Origin: an uncultured Prevotellaceae bacterium
GTDB lineage: Bacteria; Bacteroidota; Bacteroidia; Bacteroidales; Bacteroidaceae
Reading direction: 5' to 3'
Assembly: GCA_946403615.1 (NCBI GenBank)
Contig: CAMJAO010000017.1
Location: forward strand, 1-16,836
Length of the DNA: 16,836 nt
In this document: positions 5,763-13,629 of the stretch, in pieces
Position numbering within the stretch: the stretch's first letter is position 1
How the letters are laid out: the number at the start of each line of letters is the position of its first letter
Translations under genes and position numbers: made by a program
Notes under the pieces: generated by a model
The model's database searches: none
What the model was told of the DNA's origin: nothing
The model's input: only the letters and a program-made list of their open reading frames with translations

Positions 5763-8700
5763 CTAATTTCTTTCCGGACCATCTTCCGCCGCCCTGTCAT
5801 ACCGTTGCAGGGCGATTTCTTGCGCTTTCGGTTGGGCGGCCTCTCTCACCATCCGGGTATAGTCACCGATGATGTGGCGCCATTCGTTGAGCGACATGTC
5901 CGCATAGCGCAATCCGAAGAGTTCAATCACCTCACGCTGCAACTCCCCGTCGGTGGTGTTGTGGTCCATCTGCAGACGGTTGTAGATGAGGTTGCGCACC
6001 TCACGGTCGTCCTCGATATGTTCGAGTTTGCGCTGTTGCAACATCGTCTCGTCGTCAGCCCACTGTTCGCACTGGCTCAGTACGATGGTCATGGCGTTCT
6101 CCGCCTCCTCGGGCGGGTAATTGTATCTCTTCAAGAGACGCTTCACCAACCTCCGCATGTTCGCCCTTTCCGACTCCCGGCGAGTCCAGTCGATGGTGCG
6201 GTTCTTGCGCAGCATGTCGGTCAGTTCCTTCGTCATGTTCACCAGTTGTTCGTTGCTGTAGAAGTCCTTCACCGCCTGAGGCTTGGTCAGTGCGTCATAG
6301 AAAGCCAACTCCTCGTTCGACAGTCCCATGCTGTTGCCTTTGTTTTCGGCGTCCATCATCTCCTGCGCCAGTTTCAACAGCTCCTGAATCACCTCCTCGT
6401 TGGTGAGCATACCCTTGATGTAGCAGTTCAGCGTGTTGGTGAACATATCGCTGAACAGTTCACCTTTCACGAGGTTTCGGCGAGCCACCTCCTTGACGCG
6501 TTTCTTGATGAGGTTCTGCAACAGTTGCACCGCTAAGTTCTTCTCCTTCATCGCTTTCACCTCTTTGAGAAACGACTCGTCAAAGAGCGAGAATTCGGCT
6601 TTATTGTCAAAGAGATTGACCACACCGTCCGTCTTCACGCTCTGCGCGATGAGTGTGGCGATTCTCTGGTTGATTTCCTTCTTGGTAATCTTGCCTGGGT
6701 TTTGCAGTCGGATGAGCAGTGTCCGCACCGCCTCCATGAAACTCACCTCAAACCGTTCCGCCTCGGTGAGTAGCGACCGGCACAGCGTGACCGACTGTTT
6801 CAGCAGCGATGCGTTCTTGATGAAGTCCTTGCCGTCGTCGGCCTTGTCGGGAGCCACGAAGAAGTTCACGCCGCCCTTGATGAGCTGAGCCCGTTCCGAT
6901 GCCGTGCCATGATGGAAATGACTGTAGTCTAAACCGTGCAACAGTTCGCGGCATATCTCCAAGTATTCACAGAACTTGGTGTAGGCTTGTTTCTTGATGT
7001 CGTTGTCGCCATATTTGTCGCGGTCGCGCTTCGTGTATTGCTTCATGGCCTCTTTCAGCGCGGCGGCGATGCCCACATAGTCCACGATGAGTCCGCCCGC
7101 CTTTTCGGGGAACACACGGTTCACGCGGGCGATGGCCTGCATCAGGTTGTGGTCCTTCATGGGCTTATAGACATACATCGTAGCTAATGACGGCACGTCA
7201 AAGCCCGTGAGCCACATATCGACCACGATGGCGATTTTCATCGGGTCGTCGATGTCCTTGAATTTCTTCGCCAGTTCCTTCTTGTAGCCTTTCCCTCCGA
7301 TGATTTTCGTCCACTCCTCGGGGTCTTGGTTGTCGCTGGTCATCACCGCCTTCACCTTCTCCGTCCATTCGGGTCGCAGACTGAGGATTCGGCGGTAAAT
7401 CTTCATGGCGATGGGGCGCGAGTAAGCCACAATCATCGCCTTGCCGCCGCACACATACTGCCGGTTGTCCTCATAGTGGGCGAGGATGTCACCCACCAGC
7501 GCATCGATGGTCTTATCGTTGCCGAGCAGTTCGTCCATGTGCGACATCAGTTTCTTGTTCTCCTCGATGTCAGCCTCTTCCGCGCCTTCCTCCCTCAGCT
7601 TCTCATATTCCTCGTCAATCTTCTGCAGCACATCCTCCTTCAGTTGCAGTTTGATGACACGGCTCTCGTAATAGACGGGCATCGTGGCACCGTCTTCCAC
7701 CGCTTGTGTCATGTCGTAGATGTCGATATAGTCGCCGAACACCTCCTGCGTGTCGCGGTCTTTGTCGGAGATAGGCGTGCCCGTGAACCCGATGTAAGAG
7801 GCGTGGGGCAGCGAGTTGCGTATTTTCCTTGCCGCGCCGATGTGGATGTTACCTTCCGTATCCACCTTCTCCTCCATGCCGTATTGTCCGCGGTGCGCCT
7901 CGTCGGTCATCACGATGATGTTCTGCCGTTCCGACAGCGGACCGTCGAAATCGTCGAACTTCTGCATGGTGGTGAAGATGATGCCGCCCGATTGCCGGTT
8001 TTTCAAGATGGCTTTCAGGCTTGTGCTGTCGTTCTCCGCATTGCGGCTCGTACACTGCACGGCATGTTGCCTGAGGAAGTCGGCGGTGCGCGAGAACTGC
8101 CCGAACAGTTGTTCGTCCAGGTCGTTGCGGTCGGTGATGACCACGATGGTGGGGTTCATCGACTGCACCAATGGGTGATGCGCTAAAAACACCATCGACA
8201 GACTCTTGCCCGAGCCTTGTGTATGCCAGAACACACCGATTTTCCCGTTCCCTTTCACCGCCTCCTGTGCTCTTCGTGCCGCTTTCTCCACGGCATAGTA
8301 TTGGTGGTATCCGGCCAATACCTTGCCGTATTTCCCCTCGCTCACATCGAAGAGGAGATAGTTTTTCAGCAGGTTGAGCAGCACCTCTTTGGTGAACACC
8401 GCCTTGAAACTGACATCATAGTCGGCCACCGTTCCGTCGGCCTGTTTCCATTCCATGTAGCGGTCTTCCTTGGCCGTCACGGTGCCAATCTTCGTCAGTG
8501 CCATGTCGCTCATCACGTTGAAGGCGTTGTACGTGAACAGCGAGGGGATAAGTTGTTGGTAGTTGCGCAGTTGCAGGTAAGCCGCGCTGGCGTCTGTCTC
8601 CTCGCGACTGGGCGATTTCAGTTCGATGACCACCAATGGCAGCCCGTTCACGAACACCACCATGTCGGGGCGTTTCGTGTCGCGGTCTTGCATTGTGAAT

Positions 8701-9071
8701 TGGTTCACCACCAAGAACTCGTTTTGGTCGGGGTGTTCGAAGTCCATCAAATCCACCACAGCCGTTTTCACCTGATGTTTTGGGTCGGAGTAGTTCACCT
8801 CCACGCCGTATTGCATCATCTGAGTGAATTTGAAGTTGCGCTCATAGAGCGACGAGCCTTCTATTTGCCGCAGTTTCTTCACCACATCATCCAGTGCCGC
8901 CCGGGGCACTTTCGGGTTGATACGGTGGAGCGCCTCCAGCAACGGCTGTTCGAGCAGCGGTTCCCGATAGTCGCGAGTCATGTCGGGGCCATAGGTGTAG
9001 TCATAACCGAGTTCTTGAAACAACTCAATCAGCACCTGCTCGTATGTGTCTTCGGAAAATATCTTCACCAT
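5763..9071 (-). CDS. hsdR: Type I restriction enzyme, restriction/translocase subunit HsdR
   Basis: This 1102-residue protein has normal HsdR length. Together with HsdM and HsdS it forms the endonuclease that recognises unmethylated target sites, pumps DNA by ATP hydrolysis and cleaves at a distance. The N-terminal PD-(D/E)xK nuclease shows D136 in RPDMVVF and E150-x-K152 in VVIELKS. The helicase-like motor follows: Walker A GSGKS at 286-290, VVITDRNDLDEQL at about 310-322, DEAH at 390-393, FTGTP at 429-433, TGFDVPS at 622-628 and QAIARVNR at 645-652. The remaining 400 or so residues are mostly helical, as expected for the C-terminal domain that docks onto the methylase core. No frameshift or lost motif is seen. 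The ATG at 9071 is 4 bp after the hsdS stop, so translation is probably coupled. Base composition is GC-rich like hsdM and unlike the AT-rich hsdS. Confidence 0.97.
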   Translation of the reverse strand: MVKIFSEDTYEQVLIELFQELGYDYTYGPDMTRDYREPLLEQPLLEALHRINPKVPRAALDDVVKKLRQIEGSSLYERNFKFTQMMQYGVEVNYSDPKHQVKTAVVDLMDFEHPDQNEFLVVNQFTMQDRDTKRPDMVVFVNGLPLVVIELKSPSREETDASAAYLQLRNYQQLIPSLFTYNAFNVMSDMALTKIGTVTAKEDRYMEWKQADGTVADYDVSFKAVFTKEVLLNLLKNYLLFDVSEGKYGKVLAGYHQYYAVEKAARRAQEAVKGNGKIGVFWHTQGSGKSLSMVFLAHHPLVQSMNPTIVVITDRNDLDEQLFGQFSRTADFLRQHAVQCTSRNAENDSTSLKAILKNRQSGGIIFTTMQKFDDFDGPLSERQNIIVMTDEAHRGQYGMEEKVDTEGNIHIGAARKIRNSLPHASYIGFTGTPISDKDRDTQEVFGDYIDIYDMTQAVEDGATMPVYYESRVIKLQLKEDVLQKIDEEYEKLREEGAEEADIEENKKLMSHMDELLGNDKTIDALVGDILAHYEDNRQYVCGGKAMIVAYSRPIAMKIYRRILSLRPEWTEKVKAVMTSDNQDPEEWTKIIGGKGYKKELAKKFKDIDDPMKIAIVVDMWLTGFDVPSLATMYVYKPMKDHNLMQAIARVNRVFPEKAGGLIVDYVGIAAALKEAMKQYTKRDRDKYGDNDIKKQAYTKFCEYLEICRELLHGLDYSHFHHGTASERAQLIKGGVNFFVAPDKADDGKDFIKNASLLKQSVTLCRSLLTEAERFEVSFMEAVRTLLIRLQNPGKITKKEINQRIATLIAQSVKTDGVVNLFDNKAEFSLFDESFLKEVKAMKEKNLAVQLLQNLIKKRVKEVARRNLVKGELFSDMFTNTLNCYIKGMLTNEEVIQELLKLAQEMMDAENKGNSMGLSNEELAFYDALTKPQAVKDFYSNEQLVNMTKELTDMLRKNRTIDWTRRESERANMRRLVKRLLKRYNYPPEEAENAMTIVLSQCEQWADDETMLQQRKLEHIEDDREVRNLIYNRLQMDHNTTDGELQREVIELFGLRYADMSLNEWRHIIGDYTRMVREAAQPKAQEIALQRYDRAAEDGPERN

Positions 9072-9075
9072 GTTC

Positions 9076-10320
9076 TTATACTTTTATTTCGCCAGACATC
9101 AGTTTGGGGAGTAGGAGGTCGCGGAGCTGGGCAAGGCGACGGGATTCATCCTCGTTTTTATAAATTTGTGCGTTTATAGTTCTAAACGTTTCTATAATTT
9201 TATCTTGAACTTCAATTGGAGCTAATACAAATCTGTATTTTTTGAAATCTTTCAGCACAATACGTGGCAAAGCTGTTCCAGATACATAGTTATCACCAAC
9301 GTCCTTTCTTATTTTAGGCAAACGGAGTATTTGTAATAGTATTTCAGGATACACGACATTGGAATTACATCTAAATATAGCAATAGATGATAAAATGGCT
9401 TGTTTTTTTTCTTCTAAACACATGAAAATTTCTTTCAAATAGCTACCATCTTTAGCTACAAGAATGTCATTCTTTAAAGGAACACAATCATTGGCTTTCA
9501 TTTTTTTGTATTCTTCTTCAGAAATCTTCTTGCAAGAAGAATAATCAAAACCATTGTGCTGCATATCTTTTACCGACAGCATTGGAATGTCTTCTAAAGG
9601 GCTGTCTTTGGGACTATAATGAGAGCCATCAGTCACTTTTATACATGCTTCATTTAGAGAAACTATTCTCCACCCCTTTGGAATCATTCCGAGTTCAGAC
9701 TCTTCGAAGGGTTGGTCTTTGAACGGTTCGAAGTCCACAAACCACGACTTAAACAAAGCCTGTGCCTGCTGCTCTAAATTGTCATTGATACGACGGTTAA
9801 TCTCGATTTTGTCATCAAGGGATTTAAGGATGGATACGATTTCGGCCTGTTTCGATAAAGCCGGCAAAGAAATTGTCAGCTCTTCAATCATTCCCTTTGT
9901 CAGTGCATTTCGAGTGGCTCCACCTTGTGATAAAGACAGAAGAAAAAGTTTCTTATATTGTAAAAAATACAAGATATAATCATTCAGCACAATATTGGAG
10001 TTCCCTCTGATAATAGAAACATGTTGATTTACTCGTGCAGGTAAGGCTGATTTGGGGACAATACAGACTCTTGCAACTGAATCTCCTGTGATATTTAGTA
10101 AAACATCGCCCTGTTTAACCTCAACTCCATTTAATTTTAAAGCTTGTTCTTTATTTATATATGCTAATCCGTCCCAAGAGAAAGAGAAATCCAATACGTT
10201 CTGACTTCTTATCAAAGACGTATCTCCACCTCGGTAGGATTCCTTGCCACCTTTAGGCGTGGCTCCGCTTCCTATCTTAGTGCAAATATCTCCCAACTTA
10301 TATTCTTTCCACTCCTCCAT
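9076..10320 (-). CDS. hsdS: Type I restriction enzyme specificity subunit HsdS
   Basis: This 414-residue protein has the usual two-half architecture. Target-recognition domain 1 covers about 1-150, opening MEEWKEYKLGDI. The first conserved helical spacer covers about 156-197 (LSKQAEIVSILKSLDDKI through ALFKSWFVDFEPF). Target-recognition domain 2 covers about 211-360, opening with the typical GMIPKGW. The second conserved helix is at about 365-414 (VQDKIIETF through LLLPKLMSGEIKV). HsdS sets the bipartite DNA target of both methylation and cleavage; the target cannot be read from sequence. The gene is clearly more AT-rich than hsdR and hsdM, as is usual for horizontally exchanged recognition domains. 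No second hsdS fragment or invertase is present in the window. It starts 2 bp after the stop of the small membrane-protein gene. Confidence 0.96.
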   Translation of the reverse strand: MEEWKEYKLGDICTKIGSGATPKGGKESYRGGDTSLIRSQNVLDFSFSWDGLAYINKEQALKLNGVEVKQGDVLLNITGDSVARVCIVPKSALPARVNQHVSIIRGNSNIVLNDYILYFLQYKKLFLLSLSQGGATRNALTKGMIEELTISLPALSKQAEIVSILKSLDDKIEINRRINDNLEQQAQALFKSWFVDFEPFKDQPFEESELGMIPKGWRIVSLNEACIKVTDGSHYSPKDSPLEDIPMLSVKDMQHNGFDYSSCKKISEEEYKKMKANDCVPLKNDILVAKDGSYLKEIFMCLEEKKQAILSSIAIFRCNSNVVYPEILLQILRLPKIRKDVGDNYVSGTALPRIVLKDFKKYRFVLAPIEVQDKIIETFRTINAQIYKNEDESRRLAQLRDLLLPKLMSGEIKV

Positions 10321-10322
10321 CT

Positions 10323-10592
10323 TTACAGCGATTTCTTTAATTGTTCTATTTCTGCTTGAAGTGCGGCAATATTCATTCTTATAGTTCCTGCCTCAGAAGA
10401 CGAAACTCCACCATATTGAGTACTTTGTTCCATCGCCTTTAGCTGAGCCTCCTTGCTTGCAATGATGTCGTTTTTGTTTTGCTTATTGCTCTTACGGGCA
10501 TATCTGTATGCCAGTATTGACACAATAAGTGTAGCCACCGCAACAAGCAGCGTCAACACATCAAACGGTATATATTCTCTCCACTCATTCAT
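10323..10592 (-). CDS. Small single-helix membrane protein with coiled-coil tail, within the hsd operon
   Basis: This 89-residue protein starts at ATG 10592, overlapping the fic stop by 4 bp (ATGA), and ends 2 bp before hsdS. A short hydrophilic opening (MNEWREYIPF) leads into a transmembrane helix at about residues 11-30 (DVLTLLVAVATLIVSILAYR). Then come a basic stretch (RKSNKQNKND) and a helical heptad-like region ending IAALQAEIEQLKKSL. By the positive-inside rule the long tail is probably cytoplasmic, with the coiled coil for oligomerisation or partner binding. No family is recognised. The first seven residues (MNEWREY) resemble the HsdS start (MEEWKEY). Its position between fic and hsdS, with overlapping translation signals, says it is made with them; its role is unknown. 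Confidence 0.85.
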   Translation of the reverse strand: MNEWREYIPFDVLTLLVAVATLIVSILAYRYARKSNKQNKNDIIASKEAQLKAMEQSTQYGGVSSSEAGTIRMNIAALQAEIEQLKKSL

Positions 10593-11590
10593 ACTTCTCC
10601 CTCTTTTCTAATTATTTCCCAATGTCCTGTCTTGTCTGAGCCGATGCGGCGTATGAACTCACGGCTTTGGAGGGTTTTGATGGTACGGGCAATCGTGGGG
10701 CGTGAGAGCTTGCAGTATGAAGCCAACTTCTCGTAAGTATAATCGGGATGTAAACTGATGGCTTGTAATATGGTTTGTTCAGTCTTTGAGAGTCCAGCCA
10801 CATCAACTTTTACAGTATCATTTACAGTATCATTTACAGTATCATTATCTTCCCGCATCAGCCTGAGCAGGTCGAGCTGGGTAGCAATAACGCGATCGGC
10901 GATGAAGTCAACGAACACCTCAGGACGAGTGTGAGCTGTTTCGAGCGAATAGATATATTCATGGCGCAGAATGGCAGGGATGATGGCTATGGTATAGCCG
11001 TTGCGCAGCAACGCGAAATTCATCAACAAACGTGCTACACGTCCGTTGCCATCTATAAAAGGATGGATAAACACGAATCGTTGATGCAGCGTAGCGGCCA
11101 GTTCTATGGGGTGAAGATTTTTCTCGCTCTCGTTGTACCATTTGATGAGTTTTCGTATCTCGGCAGGAATCTTAGATGCTGCCGTCACCGCATAACGGCT
11201 ACCGCTGATATATACCCTCACTTGACGATACTGACCTGCGTGGTCAGCATCTATCTGCTGGTAGAACAAACGATGAAGGGTCAGAATGTCCTCTTCTGCC
11301 ATACATTCCTTTTCCGTCACTTGGTACAGGTAGTCGTAGGCTTTGGCATGCCCGACCGCCTCAAAATGGTCGCGCAGGGGTTTGCCCTCTATCGTCAAAC
11401 CGTCTTCAATCACCACTTTGGTCTCAGACTCTGTCAGACTGTTACCTTCCAGAGCGTTACTCGTATAGGTTAGCCCCACGCGATAGTATTCACGCAATGA
11501 TTTCAGCGTTTCGGGCGGCAGGGGCCTGTATGCTGACAGTTGACGATTATTCTCGTCCGCCTTCTTTAACTTGTCTATGATTCCGCTCAT
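10589..11590 (-). CDS. fic: Fic-domain protein with C-terminal winged helix, within the hsd operon
   Basis: This 333-residue protein belongs to the Fic family, which transfers AMP (less often another phosphate-linked group) from a nucleotide onto a target protein hydroxyl. The catalytic loop HPFIDGNGRVAR at 176-187 is complete, with the catalytic His176 and the nucleotide-binding Asn/Gly/Arg. Near the N-terminus S44-NAL-E48-G49 fits the inhibitory (S/T)xxxE(G/N) motif, so this looks like a self-inhibited (class II) Fic whose Glu48 would block ATP binding until released. Residues 249-260 are three tandem Asn-Asp-Thr-Val units encoded by a 12-bp DNA repeat. Residues 266-330 form a winged-helix DNA-binding-like domain (LASYCKLSRPTIARTIKTLQ). 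The start ATG at 11590 overlaps the hsdM stop (ATGA), and the stop overlaps the next gene's start, so expression is tied to the methylase. The target protein is unknown. Confidence 0.95.
   Translation of the reverse strand: MSGIIDKLKKADENNRQLSAYRPLPPETLKSLREYYRVGLTYTSNALEGNSLTESETKVVIEDGLTIEGKPLRDHFEAVGHAKAYDYLYQVTEKECMAEEDILTLHRLFYQQIDADHAGQYRQVRVYISGSRYAVTAASKIPAEIRKLIKWYNESEKNLHPIELAATLHQRFVFIHPFIDGNGRVARLLMNFALLRNGYTIAIIPAILRHEYIYSLETAHTRPEVFVDFIADRVIATQLDLLRLMREDNDTVNDTVNDTVKVDVAGLSKTEQTILQAISLHPDYTYEKLASYCKLSRPTIARTIKTLQSREFIRRIGSDKTGHWEIIRKEGEV
10809..10846 (-). repeat. 12-bp tandem repeat inside fic
   Basis: Three exact copies of TTTACAGTATCA (plus strand) run from 10809 to 10844, with two bases of a fourth. 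They encode the Asn-Asp-Thr-Val repeats of the linker between the Fic domain and the winged helix. Since the unit is 12 bp, copy-number slippage would change linker length by four residues without shifting the frame. Confidence 0.9.
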
Positions 11591-13176
11591 GCTCTATCCT
11601 CCTTCATCTTAAATCCTATCCCTGCGAGTTTCTCACGGATACATGCCTCCAGTCGGTGGCTTTCAGCAAACAAGTCGCCGAGTTCATCGGTGAGGGTTTT
11701 CATCTTTTCCTCAAACGGTATTCCGTCATCTTCTGCCTCGGGGATGCCCACATAGCGGCCGGGGGTGAGGATATAATCTTGCTTGGCGATTTCATCGATG
11801 GTCTTGACGGCGCAGAAGCCTTTCTCGTCTTCCAACATGTCGTTCTCGTAGGCTCGGAAGGTGGCGGCTATCTTTTGCACATCACACTCCTCGGCCGGGA
11901 GGTCGGCCCATGGCTTATCCTCTTTCTTAATATAGTCGAACCGGGACAGGTCGTCGGACAACTCACGGTGGGTGCGGTCCACCATCATGCCCATGTTGCG
12001 GGCGTCGATAAAGACCACCTTGCCGGGGTTTTTCTTCTGGCGGTTGATAAACCACAAGCAAACGGGGATGGACACGTTGTAGAACAACTGGTTGGGCATG
12101 GCGATGATGCCCTCAACAAGGTCGGCCTCGATGATTCGTTGGCGGATTTCGCCTTCGCCACCCGTCTGCGAACTCAAAGAACCGTTGGCGAGAACAAGTC
12201 CGATGCGCCCCTTCGGCGAGAGGTGGTGTATCATGTGCTGCATCCAAGCGAAGTTGGCGTTGTTCTCCGGTGGCAAACCATATTTCCAACGGACATCATC
12301 AGCCAAACGCGAAGCACCCCATTCCTTCATGTTGAAAGGAGGATTGGCCATGATGAAGTCGAACTTCTCCAACTTGTGCTTGTCATCGCCAAAAGAGTCG
12401 CCCCATGAGTCGCCCAGGTTGGCATCGAGGCCACGGATGGCGAGGTTCATCTGCGCCATCTTCCATGTGTTGGCGTTGAACTCCTGCCCGTAGATGGTCA
12501 CATTGCGCAGGTTGCCTTGGTGCTGCTGTATGAACTTCGCGCTCTGCACAAACATGCCACCCGAACCGCAGGCGGGGTCATAGACACGGCCTTGGAAGGG
12601 CTGCAACACCTCGACGATGGTGCGGACCAGACAGGAGGGGGTATAGAACTCGCCGCCCGACTGCTGCGTCTCGGTCGAGAACTTCAACAGGCAGTATTCA
12701 TAAACGCGTCCGAAGAGGTCGATGCCTTCGCCTTGCGCCGTCATATCCACATTGTCGAAAATCTCAACTACCTCGCCCAAACGTATCTTGTCAATCTCCG
12801 GACGGGCATAGTTGCGGGGCAGCACATTCTTCAAACGGGGGTTCTCGCGCTCTATCAGTTCGAGCGCATGGTCGATGACCAAGCCGATTTTCGGGTCATG
12901 GGCGTTTTGCGAGATGATGCTCCACCGTGCCTCCTGCGGCACCCAGAACACATGCTCGGCCGTGTATTCGTCGCGGTCTTCCTCGAAGCCGTCGCCCTCA
13001 TCCACGAGTTCTTGATAACGCTTGTCAAAACAGTCGGAGATATATTTCAGGAATATCAGCCCCAACACCACGTTTTGGTATTCCGATGCGGTCAGGTTGC
13101 CACGCAGTTTATTGGCCGAATCCCATATCTTGTCCTCAATAGACTTCTCTTTGATTACCTTAGCTTTCTTAGCCAT
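11587..13176 (-). CDS. hsdM: Type I restriction enzyme methylase subunit HsdM
   Basis: This 529-residue protein is of normal length for HsdM, the N6-adenine methyltransferase that uses S-adenosylmethionine to protect host sites and forms the core trimer with HsdS. The N-terminal helical HsdM_N region spans about 12-145 (SIEDKIWDSANKLRGN). The methylase domain shows FYTP at 177-180, the cofactor-binding motif I DPACGSGG at 200-207 and the catalytic motif IV NPPF at 278-281. It is the first gene of the operon. The ATG at 13176 follows a probable promoter at 13212-13245, and the TGA at 11587-11589 overlaps the fic start. No damage is seen. Confidence 0.97.
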   Translation of the reverse strand: MAKKAKVIKEKSIEDKIWDSANKLRGNLTASEYQNVVLGLIFLKYISDCFDKRYQELVDEGDGFEEDRDEYTAEHVFWVPQEARWSIISQNAHDPKIGLVIDHALELIERENPRLKNVLPRNYARPEIDKIRLGEVVEIFDNVDMTAQGEGIDLFGRVYEYCLLKFSTETQQSGGEFYTPSCLVRTIVEVLQPFQGRVYDPACGSGGMFVQSAKFIQQHQGNLRNVTIYGQEFNANTWKMAQMNLAIRGLDANLGDSWGDSFGDDKHKLEKFDFIMANPPFNMKEWGASRLADDVRWKYGLPPENNANFAWMQHMIHHLSPKGRIGLVLANGSLSSQTGGEGEIRQRIIEADLVEGIIAMPNQLFYNVSIPVCLWFINRQKKNPGKVVFIDARNMGMMVDRTHRELSDDLSRFDYIKKEDKPWADLPAEECDVQKIAATFRAYENDMLEDEKGFCAVKTIDEIAKQDYILTPGRYVGIPEAEDDGIPFEEKMKTLTDELGDLFAESHRLEACIREKLAGIGFKMKEDRA

Positions 13177-13211
13177 ATTTATTCTTGCTGCTCGTTTTTA
13201 GTTATTAGCGA

Positions 13212-13245
13212 CAAAATTACAAATAAAAAGTGATAAACCAACAAG
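13212..13245 (-). promoter_or_regulatory. hsdM: Probable promoter of the hsdM-fic-hsdS-hsdR operon
   Basis: On the minus strand TAATTTTG (13219-13212) matches TAnnTTTG exactly. The upstream -33 element is only approximate: CTTG at 13245-13242 with a 22-bp spacer, slightly longer than usual. The leader to the ATG at 13176 would be about 30 nt. No other promoter-like element was noticed within the operon. Confidence 0.6.
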
Positions 13246-13320
13246 TTAGTAAGAAAAATAGTGTCTTTTTCCTCTTTTTACTTTTTCCCCTTTTAACTTT
13301 GCTCATGTTTCGCATGTTCT

Positions 13321-13568
13321 CATATTCTTGGATTACCAATCCTTTGACTAATGTCCTTTAACTTCCGAAAGATGATCCCCCTTCTTGTATATATCAAGGA
13401 TCAGCAATACTTAGACTAATGTCCTTTAACTTCTTTAACTACCTTAACTTCTTTAACTTCCGAAAGATGACTCTTTCCCTTTCTTACTTTTTTACTCTTT
13501 TACTTTTTTACTTTTAACTTTTCCCTTTTTTACTTTTTTACTTTTTTACTTTTTTACTTTTAACTTTA
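13321..13568. repeat. Duplicated unit plus polypyrimidine tandem repeats between divergent promoters
   Basis: GACTAATGTCCTTTAACTTC occurs at 13346-13365 and 13414-13433, and TTTAACTTCCGAAAGATGA at 13357-13375 and 13452-13470. These are two diverged copies of one unit, the second expanded internally by CTTTAACTT-type repeats. From 13471 to 13568 the plus strand is almost purely T/C, with occasional A, built from tandem TTTTTTAC units. There is no coding potential. The tract runs up to the promoter of the downstream gene. Confidence 0.75.
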
Positions 13569-13572
13569 TGAT

Positions 13573-13580
13573 TACTTTTG
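13573..13580 (+). promoter_or_regulatory. yihY: -7 promoter element ahead of the YihY-family gene
   Basis: TACTTTTG matches the Bacteroidota TAnnTTTG -7 element exactly, 49 bp upstream of the ATG at 13630. The expected -33 position (near 13549) falls inside the T-rich tandem repeat and shows only a CTTT, so the -33 element is weak. The downstream symporter gene probably shares this promoter. Confidence 0.6.
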
Positions 13581-13629
13581 CATGCGAAAGACCGTTTTAG
13601 TCTTCCGCTGACAAAAAAACACTTGTCGT

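Noticed and set aside
5805..9179. Long open frames on the plus strand opposite hsdR (for example 7326-8186 and 8217-9179)
   Set aside because: They are antisense shadows of a GC-rich gene with clear HsdR motifs; their translations are rich in His/Val/Leu and show no family signature.
9076..10320. Phase-variable hsdS inversion system
   Set aside because: There is only one hsdS, no silent recognition-domain cassettes, and no site-specific recombinase or inverted repeats flanking the recognition domains in this window.
11656..13233. Plus-strand frames opposite hsdM
   Set aside because: They are antisense to intact methylase motifs, with no recognisable product.
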